Source of the DNA: Gammaproteobacteria bacterium
GTDB taxonomy: Bacteria; Pseudomonadota; Gammaproteobacteria; Pseudomonadales; Pseudohongiellaceae
Direction: 5' to 3'
NCBI GenBank assembly: GCA_030828385.1
Contig: JAURCS010000006.1
Coordinates: 1-64,000, forward strand
DNA: 64,000 nucleotides
Within the stretch, counting starts at the first letter, position 1. Every line of letters starts with the position of its first letter. Below the pieces are notes generated by a model that saw only the letters and a list, made by a program, of their open reading frames with translations, had not been told where the DNA came from and did not search any database. Of this stretch, positions 17,255 to 25,510 are shown in pieces. Position numbers and translations under genes: made by a program.

Positions 17255-20200
17255 AATAGATTGGCAAAACCGGCCCTGGCATAGCGGTCAACTTTACCTG
17301 GATTACGAATCAGCGCTCGATAATAAACCGTTAGCCATAACGGCGAACAGCCTCGATCTGGCCATGGTAAATGACATTATTAATGATCTTTTGGTATTGC
17401 CAGAGCGAGCAGCTGGCGCCTTTGCTGATCTGTCTCCCCAGGGAAGCCTGTCTAATATTCTATTCACCACTGAGCTTGGTACAGATAAGGAAGCTGATTT
17501 TTTTCTCACTGCCAACCTGCAAGATGTGGCTGTAGGTGCCTGGCAGGGGGCACCGGCAGCCAGCGGTGTCTACGGTTATCTGGAAGCAGATAGAAACCGT
17601 GGTTTTGTTGAGCTGGATTCTTCAGCATTTAGTATTCATCTGCCGCGTCTGTTTGTAGACCCCTGGAATTATGATGAGGCCAACAGCCGGGTTCACTGGA
17701 GCTTACTCAACGACATGATTCGGGTGAACAGCAGTATTATTGATGTGCGCAATGAATCAACTCACGGGCATGTTCAATTTGACCTGTTAAATTACCGCGA
17801 CGCAGAAGGAGATCCAACCACTGAATTAACCCTTCTAATAGGTGTACTGGAAATGGACGCCAGCGACAAGTCACTGTACTTGCCAACCTTGCCGAATTTA
17901 AAAGGCACCATGGATTGGCTGGATGATGCGTTACTGGGGGGTGATATAAGAGATAGCGGGTTTGTCTCCAGAACGTTGATCTCGCGTAATCCCGTTATAA
18001 ATTCAGGCACCGTACTTTCGTTCTACCAGATTGATAATGGGGTACTGAAATTTCAGCCAGATTGGCCCGAGCTGACAGATATTAGTGCCTTTGTGACCGT
18101 CAATAATAATGATGCAGATGTCATGGCGGACAAGGCGATGATCCAGAATATGCTGCTCTCGGAAACCATGGCCCAAGTGCGACCGGATCCATCAGGAGGT
18201 TCCTGGCTTACCCTTAGCAGCAGTAGTAATACCACTACCGACCTTGGTCTGGAGTTTCTTAAAAATACTCCGGTGCGAAACAATATCGGTGCGTTTATTG
18301 AAGACTGGCAAGGGCAGGGCAGTCTTCAGGTTGATATTGAACTGGGTATTCCCATAAATAACCCGGGTCGAGAAAATGACGTGCTGGTCAATGTCTTAAG
18401 TAATCAGAGTACCCTTTCAATTCCAGAATATTCGTTATCCATAGATGAACTGCGCGGCAGAGTAGTCTATGACAGTGAATCAGGTCTTTCTGCCAATGCC
18501 ATGAGTGGCAAGCTGTTTGATTTTCCAATTGCAGCAACCATTGAGTCCATGATGACCACTAACGAGGAAGGTGTTAATGAGTTTGTCGGTACTCGTATTG
18601 TAGGCAGTGGTCGGGCGTCAAAGTCTGCATTGGAGGCATGGCAGGGTCAGCCTGATTTTGTTCAGCATGTACTTGGTTTTGCCGATGGCGAGATCGATTA
18701 CCTTGCAGAAATCACAATTCCGAGTGCCAGCCAGATTAATAATGGCACTGACAGAAACCGGATACGACTTACCTCGGAGTTACTGGGTCTGTCACTTGAA
18801 TTACCGTACCCTTTCACCAAGACAGTAGAAAATATTCGCCCCATGGAGTTGCTGATTGAGTTCACCGATGACAGTGAGTGGGTGTCAGTAAAGTTCGATA
18901 ATAAAGTTGGTGCAAATATCAGGATTACCGACAATGAATTTACCGGCGGCAAAGTGGTTTTTGGGCCGGCTGCACGGGAAATGACTTTTGGCGTGGTTCC
19001 TCTGGTGGAATCCGGGCTGGTATTTAGCGGGCTTGTGGATATTTTCAATTATGATGACTGGGAAATTACCGCCGATCGCTTTTCAGAAATGTCGTTTGAG
19101 CCTGACGAGGAGCATGATTCCCTGGATCAATATATCAGCCTGGTAGATGTGCAGGCGGGCAGGTTATTAATCAGTGGGCAGACCCTGGAAAACGTGCATA
19201 CCAGAGTAAGCAGAATCAATCAGGCGAATAGTGGTAATACCAATGCTGATAGTGAAAGCGGCTTTTCAGATGCTGCGGATAGTTGGTTGGTGCAACTTGA
19301 AAATGAATTATTGGGTGGCGATTTTATTTTTCCCGATGAGAGACAAAAGCCCTGGAATATAAACCTCAGCTATCTGCGCTTACCTGAAGCGGAAGAGCCC
19401 GAAGATGAATCCCTTGAAGTCGAGGAGATTGATATTATGGCTGACATTAATCCCGCCACTTTACCCGACATGGATTTTCATACGGATGAATTTAGCGTAG
19501 GTGAGAAGCAGTTGGGGGCGTGGGATTTCCTGATGCGTACCGATGGCGCAGCAGCGACTATTTCCGAACTGAAAATGACGACCCCTGATGCGAAAATCAG
19601 GGATCTTGGTGGTGAGGAAGGCGCCAATCTGGATTGGCGTTATGACAATGGTATGCACACTACCAGTTTTAATGGTGTATTCAGTGCGGGCGACCTGGCA
19701 CAGGTGTTGCCGGGGTGGGGTTATGATGCCAACGTGGAGAGTGATAGCGCAGCCTTTGTCAGTAATTTGCAGTGGACGGGCTCTCCCGCGGCATTTGGTC
19801 TTGAAAAAGTAGTTGGTACTGTTCAGGTTGATATTCGTAATGGTCGTTTTGTCGATATCGATTCAGGGGGTAGTCGCCTGTTTGGTGCTTTCAGTTTCGA
19901 TTCCCTGGTGCGACGTCTGCAGCTGGATTTTTCCGACCTGTATAGAAGAGGATTGGCCTATGATGCGATTCGTGGCGGCCTGCAATTTGACCGCGGAATT
20001 GTGACCACGCAGGGAGCATTCCGGATTGAGGGGCCCTCCAGCAGAATTACAATTGATGGTGAAATTAATCTACACAGCCAGACTATAGATGCGGATATGC
20101 TGGTTAACGTCCCTCTTGGACAGAACCTTTCGGTACTGGCAGGAATTCTGGGAGCATGGCCGATCGCTGTAAGTACCTATATTGCCGGCAAGATATTCCA

Positions 20201-20372
20201 GGATCAGGTAGATGATTTCACTACTGTGCTTTATCGCCTGGAAGGCCCGTGGGAGGATCCTTCTTCCGGGTTTGAGCCGACACAGGAAATACTTAGAGCT
20301 GTCCCCCTTGAGGACGACACGCAAACTGTAGTTCCCGATACCGAAGAGCCAGAAATTCTTCCTGCTCCCTAA
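17211..20372 (+). CDS. yhdP: YhdP-family AsmA-like protein, C-terminal part (frameshifted gene)
   Basis: A 1053-aa open frame holding the rest of YhdP: repeated beta-rich segments and the conserved C-terminal AsmA-like region (SRLFGAFSFDSLVRRLQLDF, then a hydrophobic VLAGILGAWPIAV). The nominal ATG at 17211 lies inside the upstream frame and has no ribosome-binding site, so it is probably not a true start; the meaningful part begins near 17244. An acidic, Pro-rich tail ends the protein. The long intact frame argues for a recent frameshift or a sequence error rather than an old pseudogene. Confidence 0.85.
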   Translation: MVVMNTGKHGFSEAEIDWQNRPWHSGQLYLDYESALDNKPLAITANSLDLAMVNDIINDLLVLPERAAGAFADLSPQGSLSNILFTTELGTDKEADFFLTANLQDVAVGAWQGAPAASGVYGYLEADRNRGFVELDSSAFSIHLPRLFVDPWNYDEANSRVHWSLLNDMIRVNSSIIDVRNESTHGHVQFDLLNYRDAEGDPTTELTLLIGVLEMDASDKSLYLPTLPNLKGTMDWLDDALLGGDIRDSGFVSRTLISRNPVINSGTVLSFYQIDNGVLKFQPDWPELTDISAFVTVNNNDADVMADKAMIQNMLLSETMAQVRPDPSGGSWLTLSSSSNTTTDLGLEFLKNTPVRNNIGAFIEDWQGQGSLQVDIELGIPINNPGRENDVLVNVLSNQSTLSIPEYSLSIDELRGRVVYDSESGLSANAMSGKLFDFPIAATIESMMTTNEEGVNEFVGTRIVGSGRASKSALEAWQGQPDFVQHVLGFADGEIDYLAEITIPSASQINNGTDRNRIRLTSELLGLSLELPYPFTKTVENIRPMELLIEFTDDSEWVSVKFDNKVGANIRITDNEFTGGKVVFGPAAREMTFGVVPLVESGLVFSGLVDIFNYDDWEITADRFSEMSFEPDEEHDSLDQYISLVDVQAGRLLISGQTLENVHTRVSRINQANSGNTNADSESGFSDAADSWLVQLENELLGGDFIFPDERQKPWNINLSYLRLPEAEEPEDESLEVEEIDIMADINPATLPDMDFHTDEFSVGEKQLGAWDFLMRTDGAAATISELKMTTPDAKIRDLGGEEGANLDWRYDNGMHTTSFNGVFSAGDLAQVLPGWGYDANVESDSAAFVSNLQWTGSPAAFGLEKVVGTVQVDIRNGRFVDIDSGGSRLFGAFSFDSLVRRLQLDFSDLYRRGLAYDAIRGGLQFDRGIVTTQGAFRIEGPSSRITIDGEINLHSQTIDADMLVNVPLGQNLSVLAGILGAWPIAVSTYIAGKIFQDQVDDFTTVLYRLEGPWEDPSSGFEPTQEILRAVPLEDDTQTVVPDTEEPEILPAP

Positions 20373-20419
20373 GGGGGGAGGATATAAGTTTTGTAAGCGT
20401 TTTGAACAGGTAGTCTGAA

Positions 20420-21151
20420 TTGATGAATAAAAGTCTTGTTACCAATCTTGTTGCATTAGTGATTGTAGTTGTGGGGGTCTTTCTTGATGAAGAGGCCAAT
20501 GCCCAGCTCAAGGCCCTGGTGCTGAATACCGGTTTATTTGCCCTTTCCGGCGGAATTACCAACTGGCTGGCGATACATATGTTATTTGAAAGAGTGCCGG
20601 GGTTTTATGGCTCCGGAGTAATCCCCGCCCGCTTTGAAGAGTTCAAGTCAGGCATCAAGACTTTAATCATGGAGCAATTTTTTACCCGCGCTAACCTGGA
20701 TAGTTTCTTCAGCAAGATTTCCAGCACAGGCCCCGATGCCGAAGAAGAAACCGCGCTGGGTAAAATAATTGATTCGGTGGATCTTGATGCGGCGTTTACT
20801 TCTCTGGTTGATGTCATCATGAATTCCTCTTTCGCAAGCATGTTATCGATGTTTGGAGGAGCGGATGCATTATCACCACTGAAGGAACCTTTTGTAGAAA
20901 AAATGCGCGCCTTTCTGTTACAGGTTGGTGAAGACAAGGAAATTCTTGATCAGGTCAGGCATGACTCCAAGCAGAACCTGCTTGATAAGGTGGAAGAAAT
21001 TGTTGATCAACGTCTTGAGGAATTAACACCCCAGCTGGTAAAGGAAATTATTCAGCAGATGATCAGGAAGCACCTGGGTTGGTTGGTAGTCTGGGGTGGG
21101 GTTATCGGTGGTCTGATTGGTCTGGTAACTACTCTGGTGCTGTTCTGGTAG
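20420..21151 (+). CDS. DUF445 family membrane protein
   Basis: A 243-aa protein with a hydrophobic N-terminal helix (LVTNLVALVIVVVGVFL), the DUF445 signature GGITNWLAIHMLFER, a charged helical middle and a C-terminal transmembrane helix (WLVVWGGVIGGLIGLVTTLV). The arrangement suggests a membrane protein with both ends anchored. It follows yhdP by 47 bp on the same strand and may share its transcript. The function of DUF445 proteins is not established. It converges with the hydrolase gene on the other strand. Confidence 0.85.
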   Translation: MMNKSLVTNLVALVIVVVGVFLDEEANAQLKALVLNTGLFALSGGITNWLAIHMLFERVPGFYGSGVIPARFEEFKSGIKTLIMEQFFTRANLDSFFSKISSTGPDAEEETALGKIIDSVDLDAAFTSLVDVIMNSSFASMLSMFGGADALSPLKEPFVEKMRAFLLQVGEDKEILDQVRHDSKQNLLDKVEEIVDQRLEELTPQLVKEIIQQMIRKHLGWLVVWGGVIGGLIGLVTTLVLFW

Positions 21152-21213
21152 TGTCTGTAGTTTTTCCTGTCAATTTCATCGCAGGCTTTACCCTGCCCAC
21201 TGCCTTATTGGGG

Positions 21214-23109
21214 CTAGCGTGGTACAAAAAACTGCCGGACGTCCTCAAGCTCTGGTTCATTTTGCTGCCTATCTGCTTCCACATCGGTTTGCAGATCAGT
21301 TTGCATGGCAGGGGGGGCTGCAGTTTCTCCAGGTATTGGTGTTGCTTGCTGAAGCACACGGGCAACGGGTAGCCACAAACGGGAAGGGTAGCGGCGGCTG
21401 TGGTAAACCAGCTCGGTAGCTTTCGTTTCGGGTATCGAACCATCGTTTACCGGAACTATATCCAGGATCAGACGGTTACCGGCACTGAAACGATAGGACG
21501 TTTGTCGCATGGCAATATCAAGGCGGGTGACCTGGCCTGGCTGTAATGTTTGTTTTCCATCCAGTGCATACTGCGGTGAAAACTCTGTACTTTGTTGTTC
21601 ATCCCTGGCCCTGGAAGACGCCTTGAGCATGCCCATTGAAACCGTGACATCCTGAATGAGGATGTCTTCAGTGTCAGCGCCAGGTTGTGCTTCGTTTGTC
21701 TGCATTGGTGCGGCAATAAAACTGGGTAATCTGGATACGGAACTCAATGGAGCTTGTGGCGTTATCTCTTCATGCAGAATAACTTCGAAAGCGGCGTCAG
21801 CGAAGGTGCTGGCAATATAGAGTTCGAGCATTAACGGGCCGGCAATTTCCAGATTCTGCGTTATCGGAGCAGACACAAAACGAATCCTTGCATCATTCTC
21901 CGCTGAACTGAAAGTGCTGATTTCCCGACTGCCCGGGTCTTGCTGTCCATTGAGCGTAGCAAGACTGTTGTTGTTCCCATCAAGCATGTTATTGAGAAAC
22001 CAGGCTTCATGTCTGACGTTACCGGGGGGCCAGTTACTTTCGCGCTTGATAGTATTCTGACCTTTTGCCAGATAACGGATACGCGGCACTTCTATAAAAG
22101 GGGAGTCCGGTGGACGTCCGTTAAAGCACCAGTCGTAATAGGGCAGTAATTCCTGTGCCAGCAAGGAGGTATCCTGATACAGAGGCGAATCACTGGCAGG
22201 ATCGGTGATTAGAATCTTGTTTGCCACATTCAGCTTGTCAAGAGCCCGCAGCGTACTGTTGAGACCCGGTTGGGTTCGGGCCATGCTCCAGTCATGAATG
22301 GCAAAGACCGGCACATTAACTTGTTGGGTATTTTCCACGCTGCTTCGAATGCGCCAGTAATCATCAAAACCTTGATGTAAAAGCTGGGCCAGACGCATGT
22401 CGTAATTAACCAGCCGTGGAGTGTCTGCTGAGTAAGCGTTGGCCAGTCTTACCTTGCGATCGTACCAATCATTGGTGAAGGCATTGTTTGACAGCCCTCC
22501 CGGGCTGATCCATTCACGAAGAGGATCAAGGGTGCCATTAATCGGTGCAATACATGCCAGGTGGGGGGGGTTCTGTATAGCCATTTGCCATTGTGACGCG
22601 GCGTAATATCCCGCACCGGTGCCGGCTACTTTTCCGTCCGACCATGGTTGATCAGCAATCCACTCAATAATTTCATAATGATCCTGCTGTTCCTCTCTGG
22701 AAAAAAAAGCAAAGTCGCCACCAGAGGCTCCCGTTCCTCTGACATTAGCTACTACCACCGCATAACCCTGGCTGACATACCAGGAAACGGGACCCGCTTC
22801 GGTTTCGGTGTCAGTAAGCATGTCTATGCCATGAGGAAAGGGGCCGGCTGCATACAGGGTGGAGTAGCTTGTGTTGCCAGCAGGGCGATAGATATCCAGG
22901 GCGATAGCGGTCTCATCACGCATTTTGACCTGAACATTCGAGGCCGCAAGGATGTCACCAAACCCGGTACTTACTGTCGTAAAGTCGGGAGCCTCCTCGA
23001 GCGGGGCTGTTTCCTGGGCAAATAGCGGGCTCGATAAAAGGATTGTCAGTAAAGTCAGGAAACTTGCTTTTCCAAAAAACATAGAAACGCACCGGGCATT
23101 TAATGCCAT
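21214..23109 (-). CDS. CocE/NonD (X-Pro dipeptidyl-peptidase S15) family protein lacking the catalytic triad
   Basis: About 631 aa with a signal peptide ending SSPLFAQ, so probably periplasmic. The fold is clear: an S15 domain beginning VKMRDETAIALDIYRP with DQPWSDGKVAGTGAGYYAA, and a C-terminal jelly-roll ending GNRLILDIVPVN and YHSRRYPSRLWLPV. By eye, the GxSYxG nucleophile is Gly (codon about 22609-22611), the Asp motif GWYD reads DWSM, and the His motif GPWxH reads TDPASD. It is probably a non-hydrolytic relative. The start is uncertain: 23109 or 23082 both give signal peptides, and 23166 is possible. A palindrome upstream may be a TetR operator. Confidence 0.8.
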   Translation of the reverse strand: MALNARCVSMFFGKASFLTLLTILLSSPLFAQETAPLEEAPDFTTVSTGFGDILAASNVQVKMRDETAIALDIYRPAGNTSYSTLYAAGPFPHGIDMLTDTETEAGPVSWYVSQGYAVVVANVRGTGASGGDFAFFSREEQQDHYEIIEWIADQPWSDGKVAGTGAGYYAASQWQMAIQNPPHLACIAPINGTLDPLREWISPGGLSNNAFTNDWYDRKVRLANAYSADTPRLVNYDMRLAQLLHQGFDDYWRIRSSVENTQQVNVPVFAIHDWSMARTQPGLNSTLRALDKLNVANKILITDPASDSPLYQDTSLLAQELLPYYDWCFNGRPPDSPFIEVPRIRYLAKGQNTIKRESNWPPGNVRHEAWFLNNMLDGNNNSLATLNGQQDPGSREISTFSSAENDARIRFVSAPITQNLEIAGPLMLELYIASTFADAAFEVILHEEITPQAPLSSVSRLPSFIAAPMQTNEAQPGADTEDILIQDVTVSMGMLKASSRARDEQQSTEFSPQYALDGKQTLQPGQVTRLDIAMRQTSYRFSAGNRLILDIVPVNDGSIPETKATELVYHSRRYPSRLWLPVARVLQQATPIPGETAAPPAMQTDLQTDVEADRQQNEPELEDVRQFFVPR

Positions 23110-23133
23110 ACCACAAAAAGAGTTAAAACGAGA

Positions 23134-23151
23134 GTAAACGTATTTGTTTAC
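23134..23151. promoter_or_regulatory. Palindrome GTAAAC-N6-GTTTAC, putative TetR operator
   Basis: GTAAAC at 23134-23139 and GTTTAC at 23146-23151 form a perfect dyad of a size typical of TetR-family operators. It lies just upstream of the CocE-like gene. A further GTAAAC half-site lies at 23390-23395, upstream of the tetR gene. The assignment is inferred from the divergent layout. Confidence 0.5.
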
Positions 23152-23517
23152 AGATAAAAAACACAAATCTTTACTACCCTGATAACCTGATCTTTGAAAG
23201 TTTCCTGAAAAAAGGAGTCTGGAAACCTGATTCCACAGAATTATACCCTTAATTGTGAGGTCTGACTAAGCGCCCCAAATCAGGGCAGGTATTCCGCTTT
23301 TTGTGCAATATGGACTCAACATTCAATATTCATGGGAGTTTTTTCCCTAATTTGAAAAATCATCGCATATTTAAGGGATTTTTTCAGTTGTAAACTGGTT
23401 ACCCTGATTACTTTGTACTAGAATGCGCCCCTTATTTTGACTGAGTAGTGTCTGGTTCTGAGTGAGCCAGCTGCAAGAAAAACCAATTACCAACAGAATT
23501 GAGGTTAGAACTAGATT
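23152..23517. other. Divergent promoter region, CocE-like and tetR genes
   Basis: AT-rich spacer of about 360 bp. Besides the palindrome and half-site described separately, AAAGGAGTCTGG and several poly-T tracts occur. TACTAGAAT at 23416-23424 could be a -10 region for tetR, but no well-spaced -35 was found. No gene is seen. Confidence 0.4.
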
Positions 23518-24105
23518 ATGGCAAGACCAGTAGAGTTTGAAAAAGACAAGGTCCTTACCAAGGCAATGGAACAGTTTTGGAAAGAGGGTTATGAAGCCAG
23601 CTCGGTACAGAAGCTTCTTGATGCTACCGATATTAATCGTGGCACCCTTTATAATTCATTTGGTGACAAGGATGCCTTTTTTAAATCTTGTGTTGAGAAA
23701 TACAATGAACTGGTTAAAGCCGACATTGATGCTACTCTCGGAAACAGCAAGCTCAATGCCGCGAAAGCAATTGACGCTTATTTTGATACTGCGATTATCT
23801 CAGCACCCAACAAACAGCGTGTTTTGGGTTGCCTGCTGGTTAATTCGGTATGCGAAAGCATCAACTGGGACAAGGAAGTTCAGAAAGTCCTGAAAAGTGC
23901 CCTTAATGTGATTCGCAAATCTCTCTTGGCCAGAACCAAGGAAATGGAAAAATCCCGTCTTCTGGTTCGTGGGCTAAAAGCCGATATGGCTGCTGACATT
24001 TTGATGAACCTGTACTCTGGTCTTCGTGTCGGAGCGCGCAATGGCAAGGGCCCTCGTCAGCTTGCAGATCTTGCCGGCTTTACTATTGGCTCAATCAAAA
24101 AATAG
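23518..24105 (+). CDS. TetR/AcrR family transcriptional regulator
   Basis: A 195-aa regulator. The N-terminal TetR helix-turn-helix is plain (residues 10-55, with INRGTLYNSFGDKDAFF). The C-terminal part carries ligand-pocket helices, including RVLGCLLVNSVCE, as in AcuR/NemR-like repressors with a TetR_C-type domain. It is divergent from the CocE-like gene, which has a palindrome in its upstream region, so local repression of that gene and of itself is likely. Its inducer is unknown. A strong terminator follows the stop codon. Confidence 0.9.
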   Translation: MARPVEFEKDKVLTKAMEQFWKEGYEASSVQKLLDATDINRGTLYNSFGDKDAFFKSCVEKYNELVKADIDATLGNSKLNAAKAIDAYFDTAIISAPNKQRVLGCLLVNSVCESINWDKEVQKVLKSALNVIRKSLLARTKEMEKSRLLVRGLKADMAADILMNLYSGLRVGARNGKGPRQLADLAGFTIGSIKK

Positions 24106-24134
24106 TATATAAAACATATGGTTATAAATAAAAG

Positions 24135-24158
24135 GAGGGTTTTTGCCCTCTTTTTTTT
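24135..24158 (+). terminator. Intrinsic terminator after tetR
   Basis: GAGGG pairs with CCCTC across a 6-nt loop, followed by eight T residues. It lies about 30 bp after the tetR stop codon. Confidence 0.85.
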
Positions 24159-24498
24159 GGGCTGTAAAAGCCCTCTTTAATCTCGGCAAGGCAGAGGGCG
24201 AAGATATCCGGGTATGGTATTGTGCAAGGCGTGTAAGGTGATATACTCGCCTATTCCTGAAAGCGCAGTGAGAAGTGATCAGCAAGCGACCCCAGGGGCG
24301 CCCTTTGCCACAGCCAGTTCAGCTATATAAACACGCTATATAAAGAGACCTTTAATAACGTGATTATTAAAGACCTTGTCAGTACGTATTTAGTCTTCAC
24401 TAGTACTTACAAGTAGTCATAAAAATCCATTAGCAGCCATAGACAAGGCTATTAAATATAAACAAGAACAGACAGCAAAAGATTTTCTGGAGTAATTA
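24159..24498. other. Leader region upstream of exbD
   Basis: About 340 bp without a gene. It holds a 9-bp palindrome (described separately), a repeated GCTATATA motif at about 24322 and 24335, and several TATA-like tracts. The regulatory density suggests a controlled promoter for the ExbD gene. Confidence 0.4.
24350..24372. promoter_or_regulatory. 9-bp palindrome CTTTAATAA-N5-TTATTAAAG upstream of exbD
   Basis: The arms 24350-24358 and 24364-24372 are perfectly complementary. It is flanked by AGACCTT on both sides (24345-24351 and 24370-24376). The AT-rich dyad about 130 bp before the ATG looks like a protein-binding site; it does not match the Fur box closely. Confidence 0.4.
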
Positions 24499-24912
24499 AT
24501 GAAAACAGTAGGCGGTTCACTTAAGAAGAAAAAAGACGAGTCCAATATCGACCTTACTCCAATGCTGGACGTTGTATTTATTCTTCTGATTTTCTTCGTG
24601 GTAACAGCTTCCTTCCTGAAAGAAAATGCCATGGATATCGAAGGCCAGGATCCGAATAACAATCCTCCACCGCCTTCCAATGATACTCCCAAAAACATAC
24701 TGATCCAGATTGATTCACGTAATCAGCTTTTCTTCAATCAGGAACGTATTGATATTTCCGCGGTACGTGCCAGGGTTGCCTCAGCACGAGCTGAGAATCC
24801 AGCAGCGTCAGTGATTATTCGACCAGACAAACAGTCCAGCGCGAATTTCCTTGTAGAAACCATGGATTCGGCCAGGGCAGCTGGGGTAACTACTATTTCG
24901 GTAATGGAATAA
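24499..24912 (+). CDS. ExbD/TolR family biopolymer transport protein, solitary
   Basis: A 137-aa protein with the ExbD/TolR layout: a short basic N-terminus, one transmembrane helix with the conserved Asp at D24 (DLTPMLDVVFILLIFFVV), a Pro-rich linker (NNNPPPPSND), and a periplasmic domain ending VIIRPDKQS...TTISVME. It would use the proton motive force together with an ExbB/TolQ partner to energise TonB or a related protein. No exbB, tonB or tolA gene is adjacent, so the partner must be encoded elsewhere. A terminator follows. Confidence 0.9.
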   Translation: MKTVGGSLKKKKDESNIDLTPMLDVVFILLIFFVVTASFLKENAMDIEGQDPNNNPPPPSNDTPKNILIQIDSRNQLFFNQERIDISAVRARVASARAENPAASVIIRPDKQSSANFLVETMDSARAAGVTTISVME

Positions 24913-24991
24913 GCCTTAATAGAATGGGGTATCGCAATACGGATAAGCCCACTGGCTGAGTCAAGCCAGACACCAGTAAAAATTTAAAATG

Positions 24992-25014
24992 GCCCGGGTA
25001 TTTCCCGGGCTATT
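24992..25014 (+). terminator. Intrinsic terminator after exbD
   Basis: GCCCGGG and CCCGGGC form a perfect 7-bp GC stem with a 5-nt loop, followed by TATTT. The U-tract is weak but the stem is strong. Confidence 0.7.
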
Positions 25015-25086
25015 TGCATTCAGGGAAGCTGAATTATTACGGAATGGATATCCTGAAAAATACAATCGATAAAGGTGAGGTGAAAC

Positions 25087-25488
25087 ATGGCACTGGTTAT
25101 TTTAATTATCATGCTGGCACTAATTGAGTACACGGTATTTTCTTTTCAGGTTGGAGGTGCCAGGATGAAGTATGGAGTCCATGCGCCGGCCACCACGGGT
25201 AATCCTGTTTTCGAAAGATATTTCCGCGTTCAGCAAAATACGCAGGAACAAATGATAATTTTTATCCCTGCCATTGTCTCGTTTGCCTGGATGGGGGAAA
25301 GTGTTGGCTGGGCAGGAAATTACATTGCCTCAGGTCTTGGCGTCATCTGGCTGATTGGCCGCTTTCTCTATGCCATCAATTACGTTAAGGACCCGGCCAG
25401 CCGCGGCATTGGGTTTATGATGGGCTTTATCCCTTCGGTATTGATGATACTGGGAACACTGGTCTGTATCGTTATTTCATTACTCTGA
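25087..25488 (+). CDS. MAPEG family membrane protein
   Basis: A 133-aa protein with four hydrophobic segments. The MAPEG pattern is seen in NPVFERYFRVQQNTQEQMIIF (shown here by its ends NPVFERYFRVQQN and QEQMIIF) and in the helix with GRFLYAINYVKDPASRG. Family members are glutathione-dependent transferases or peroxidases in the membrane. An AAAGGTGAGG site precedes the ATG. It is followed by the aldolase/SDR gene after 22 bp, so the two may be cotranscribed. The bacterial substrate is unknown. Confidence 0.88.
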   Translation: MALVILIIMLALIEYTVFSFQVGGARMKYGVHAPATTGNPVFERYFRVQQNTQEQMIIFIPAIVSFAWMGESVGWAGNYIASGLGVIWLIGRFLYAINYVKDPASRGIGFMMGFIPSVLMILGTLVCIVISLL

Positions 25489-25510
25489 TTTCCAATACCA
25501 ATTACTTATT

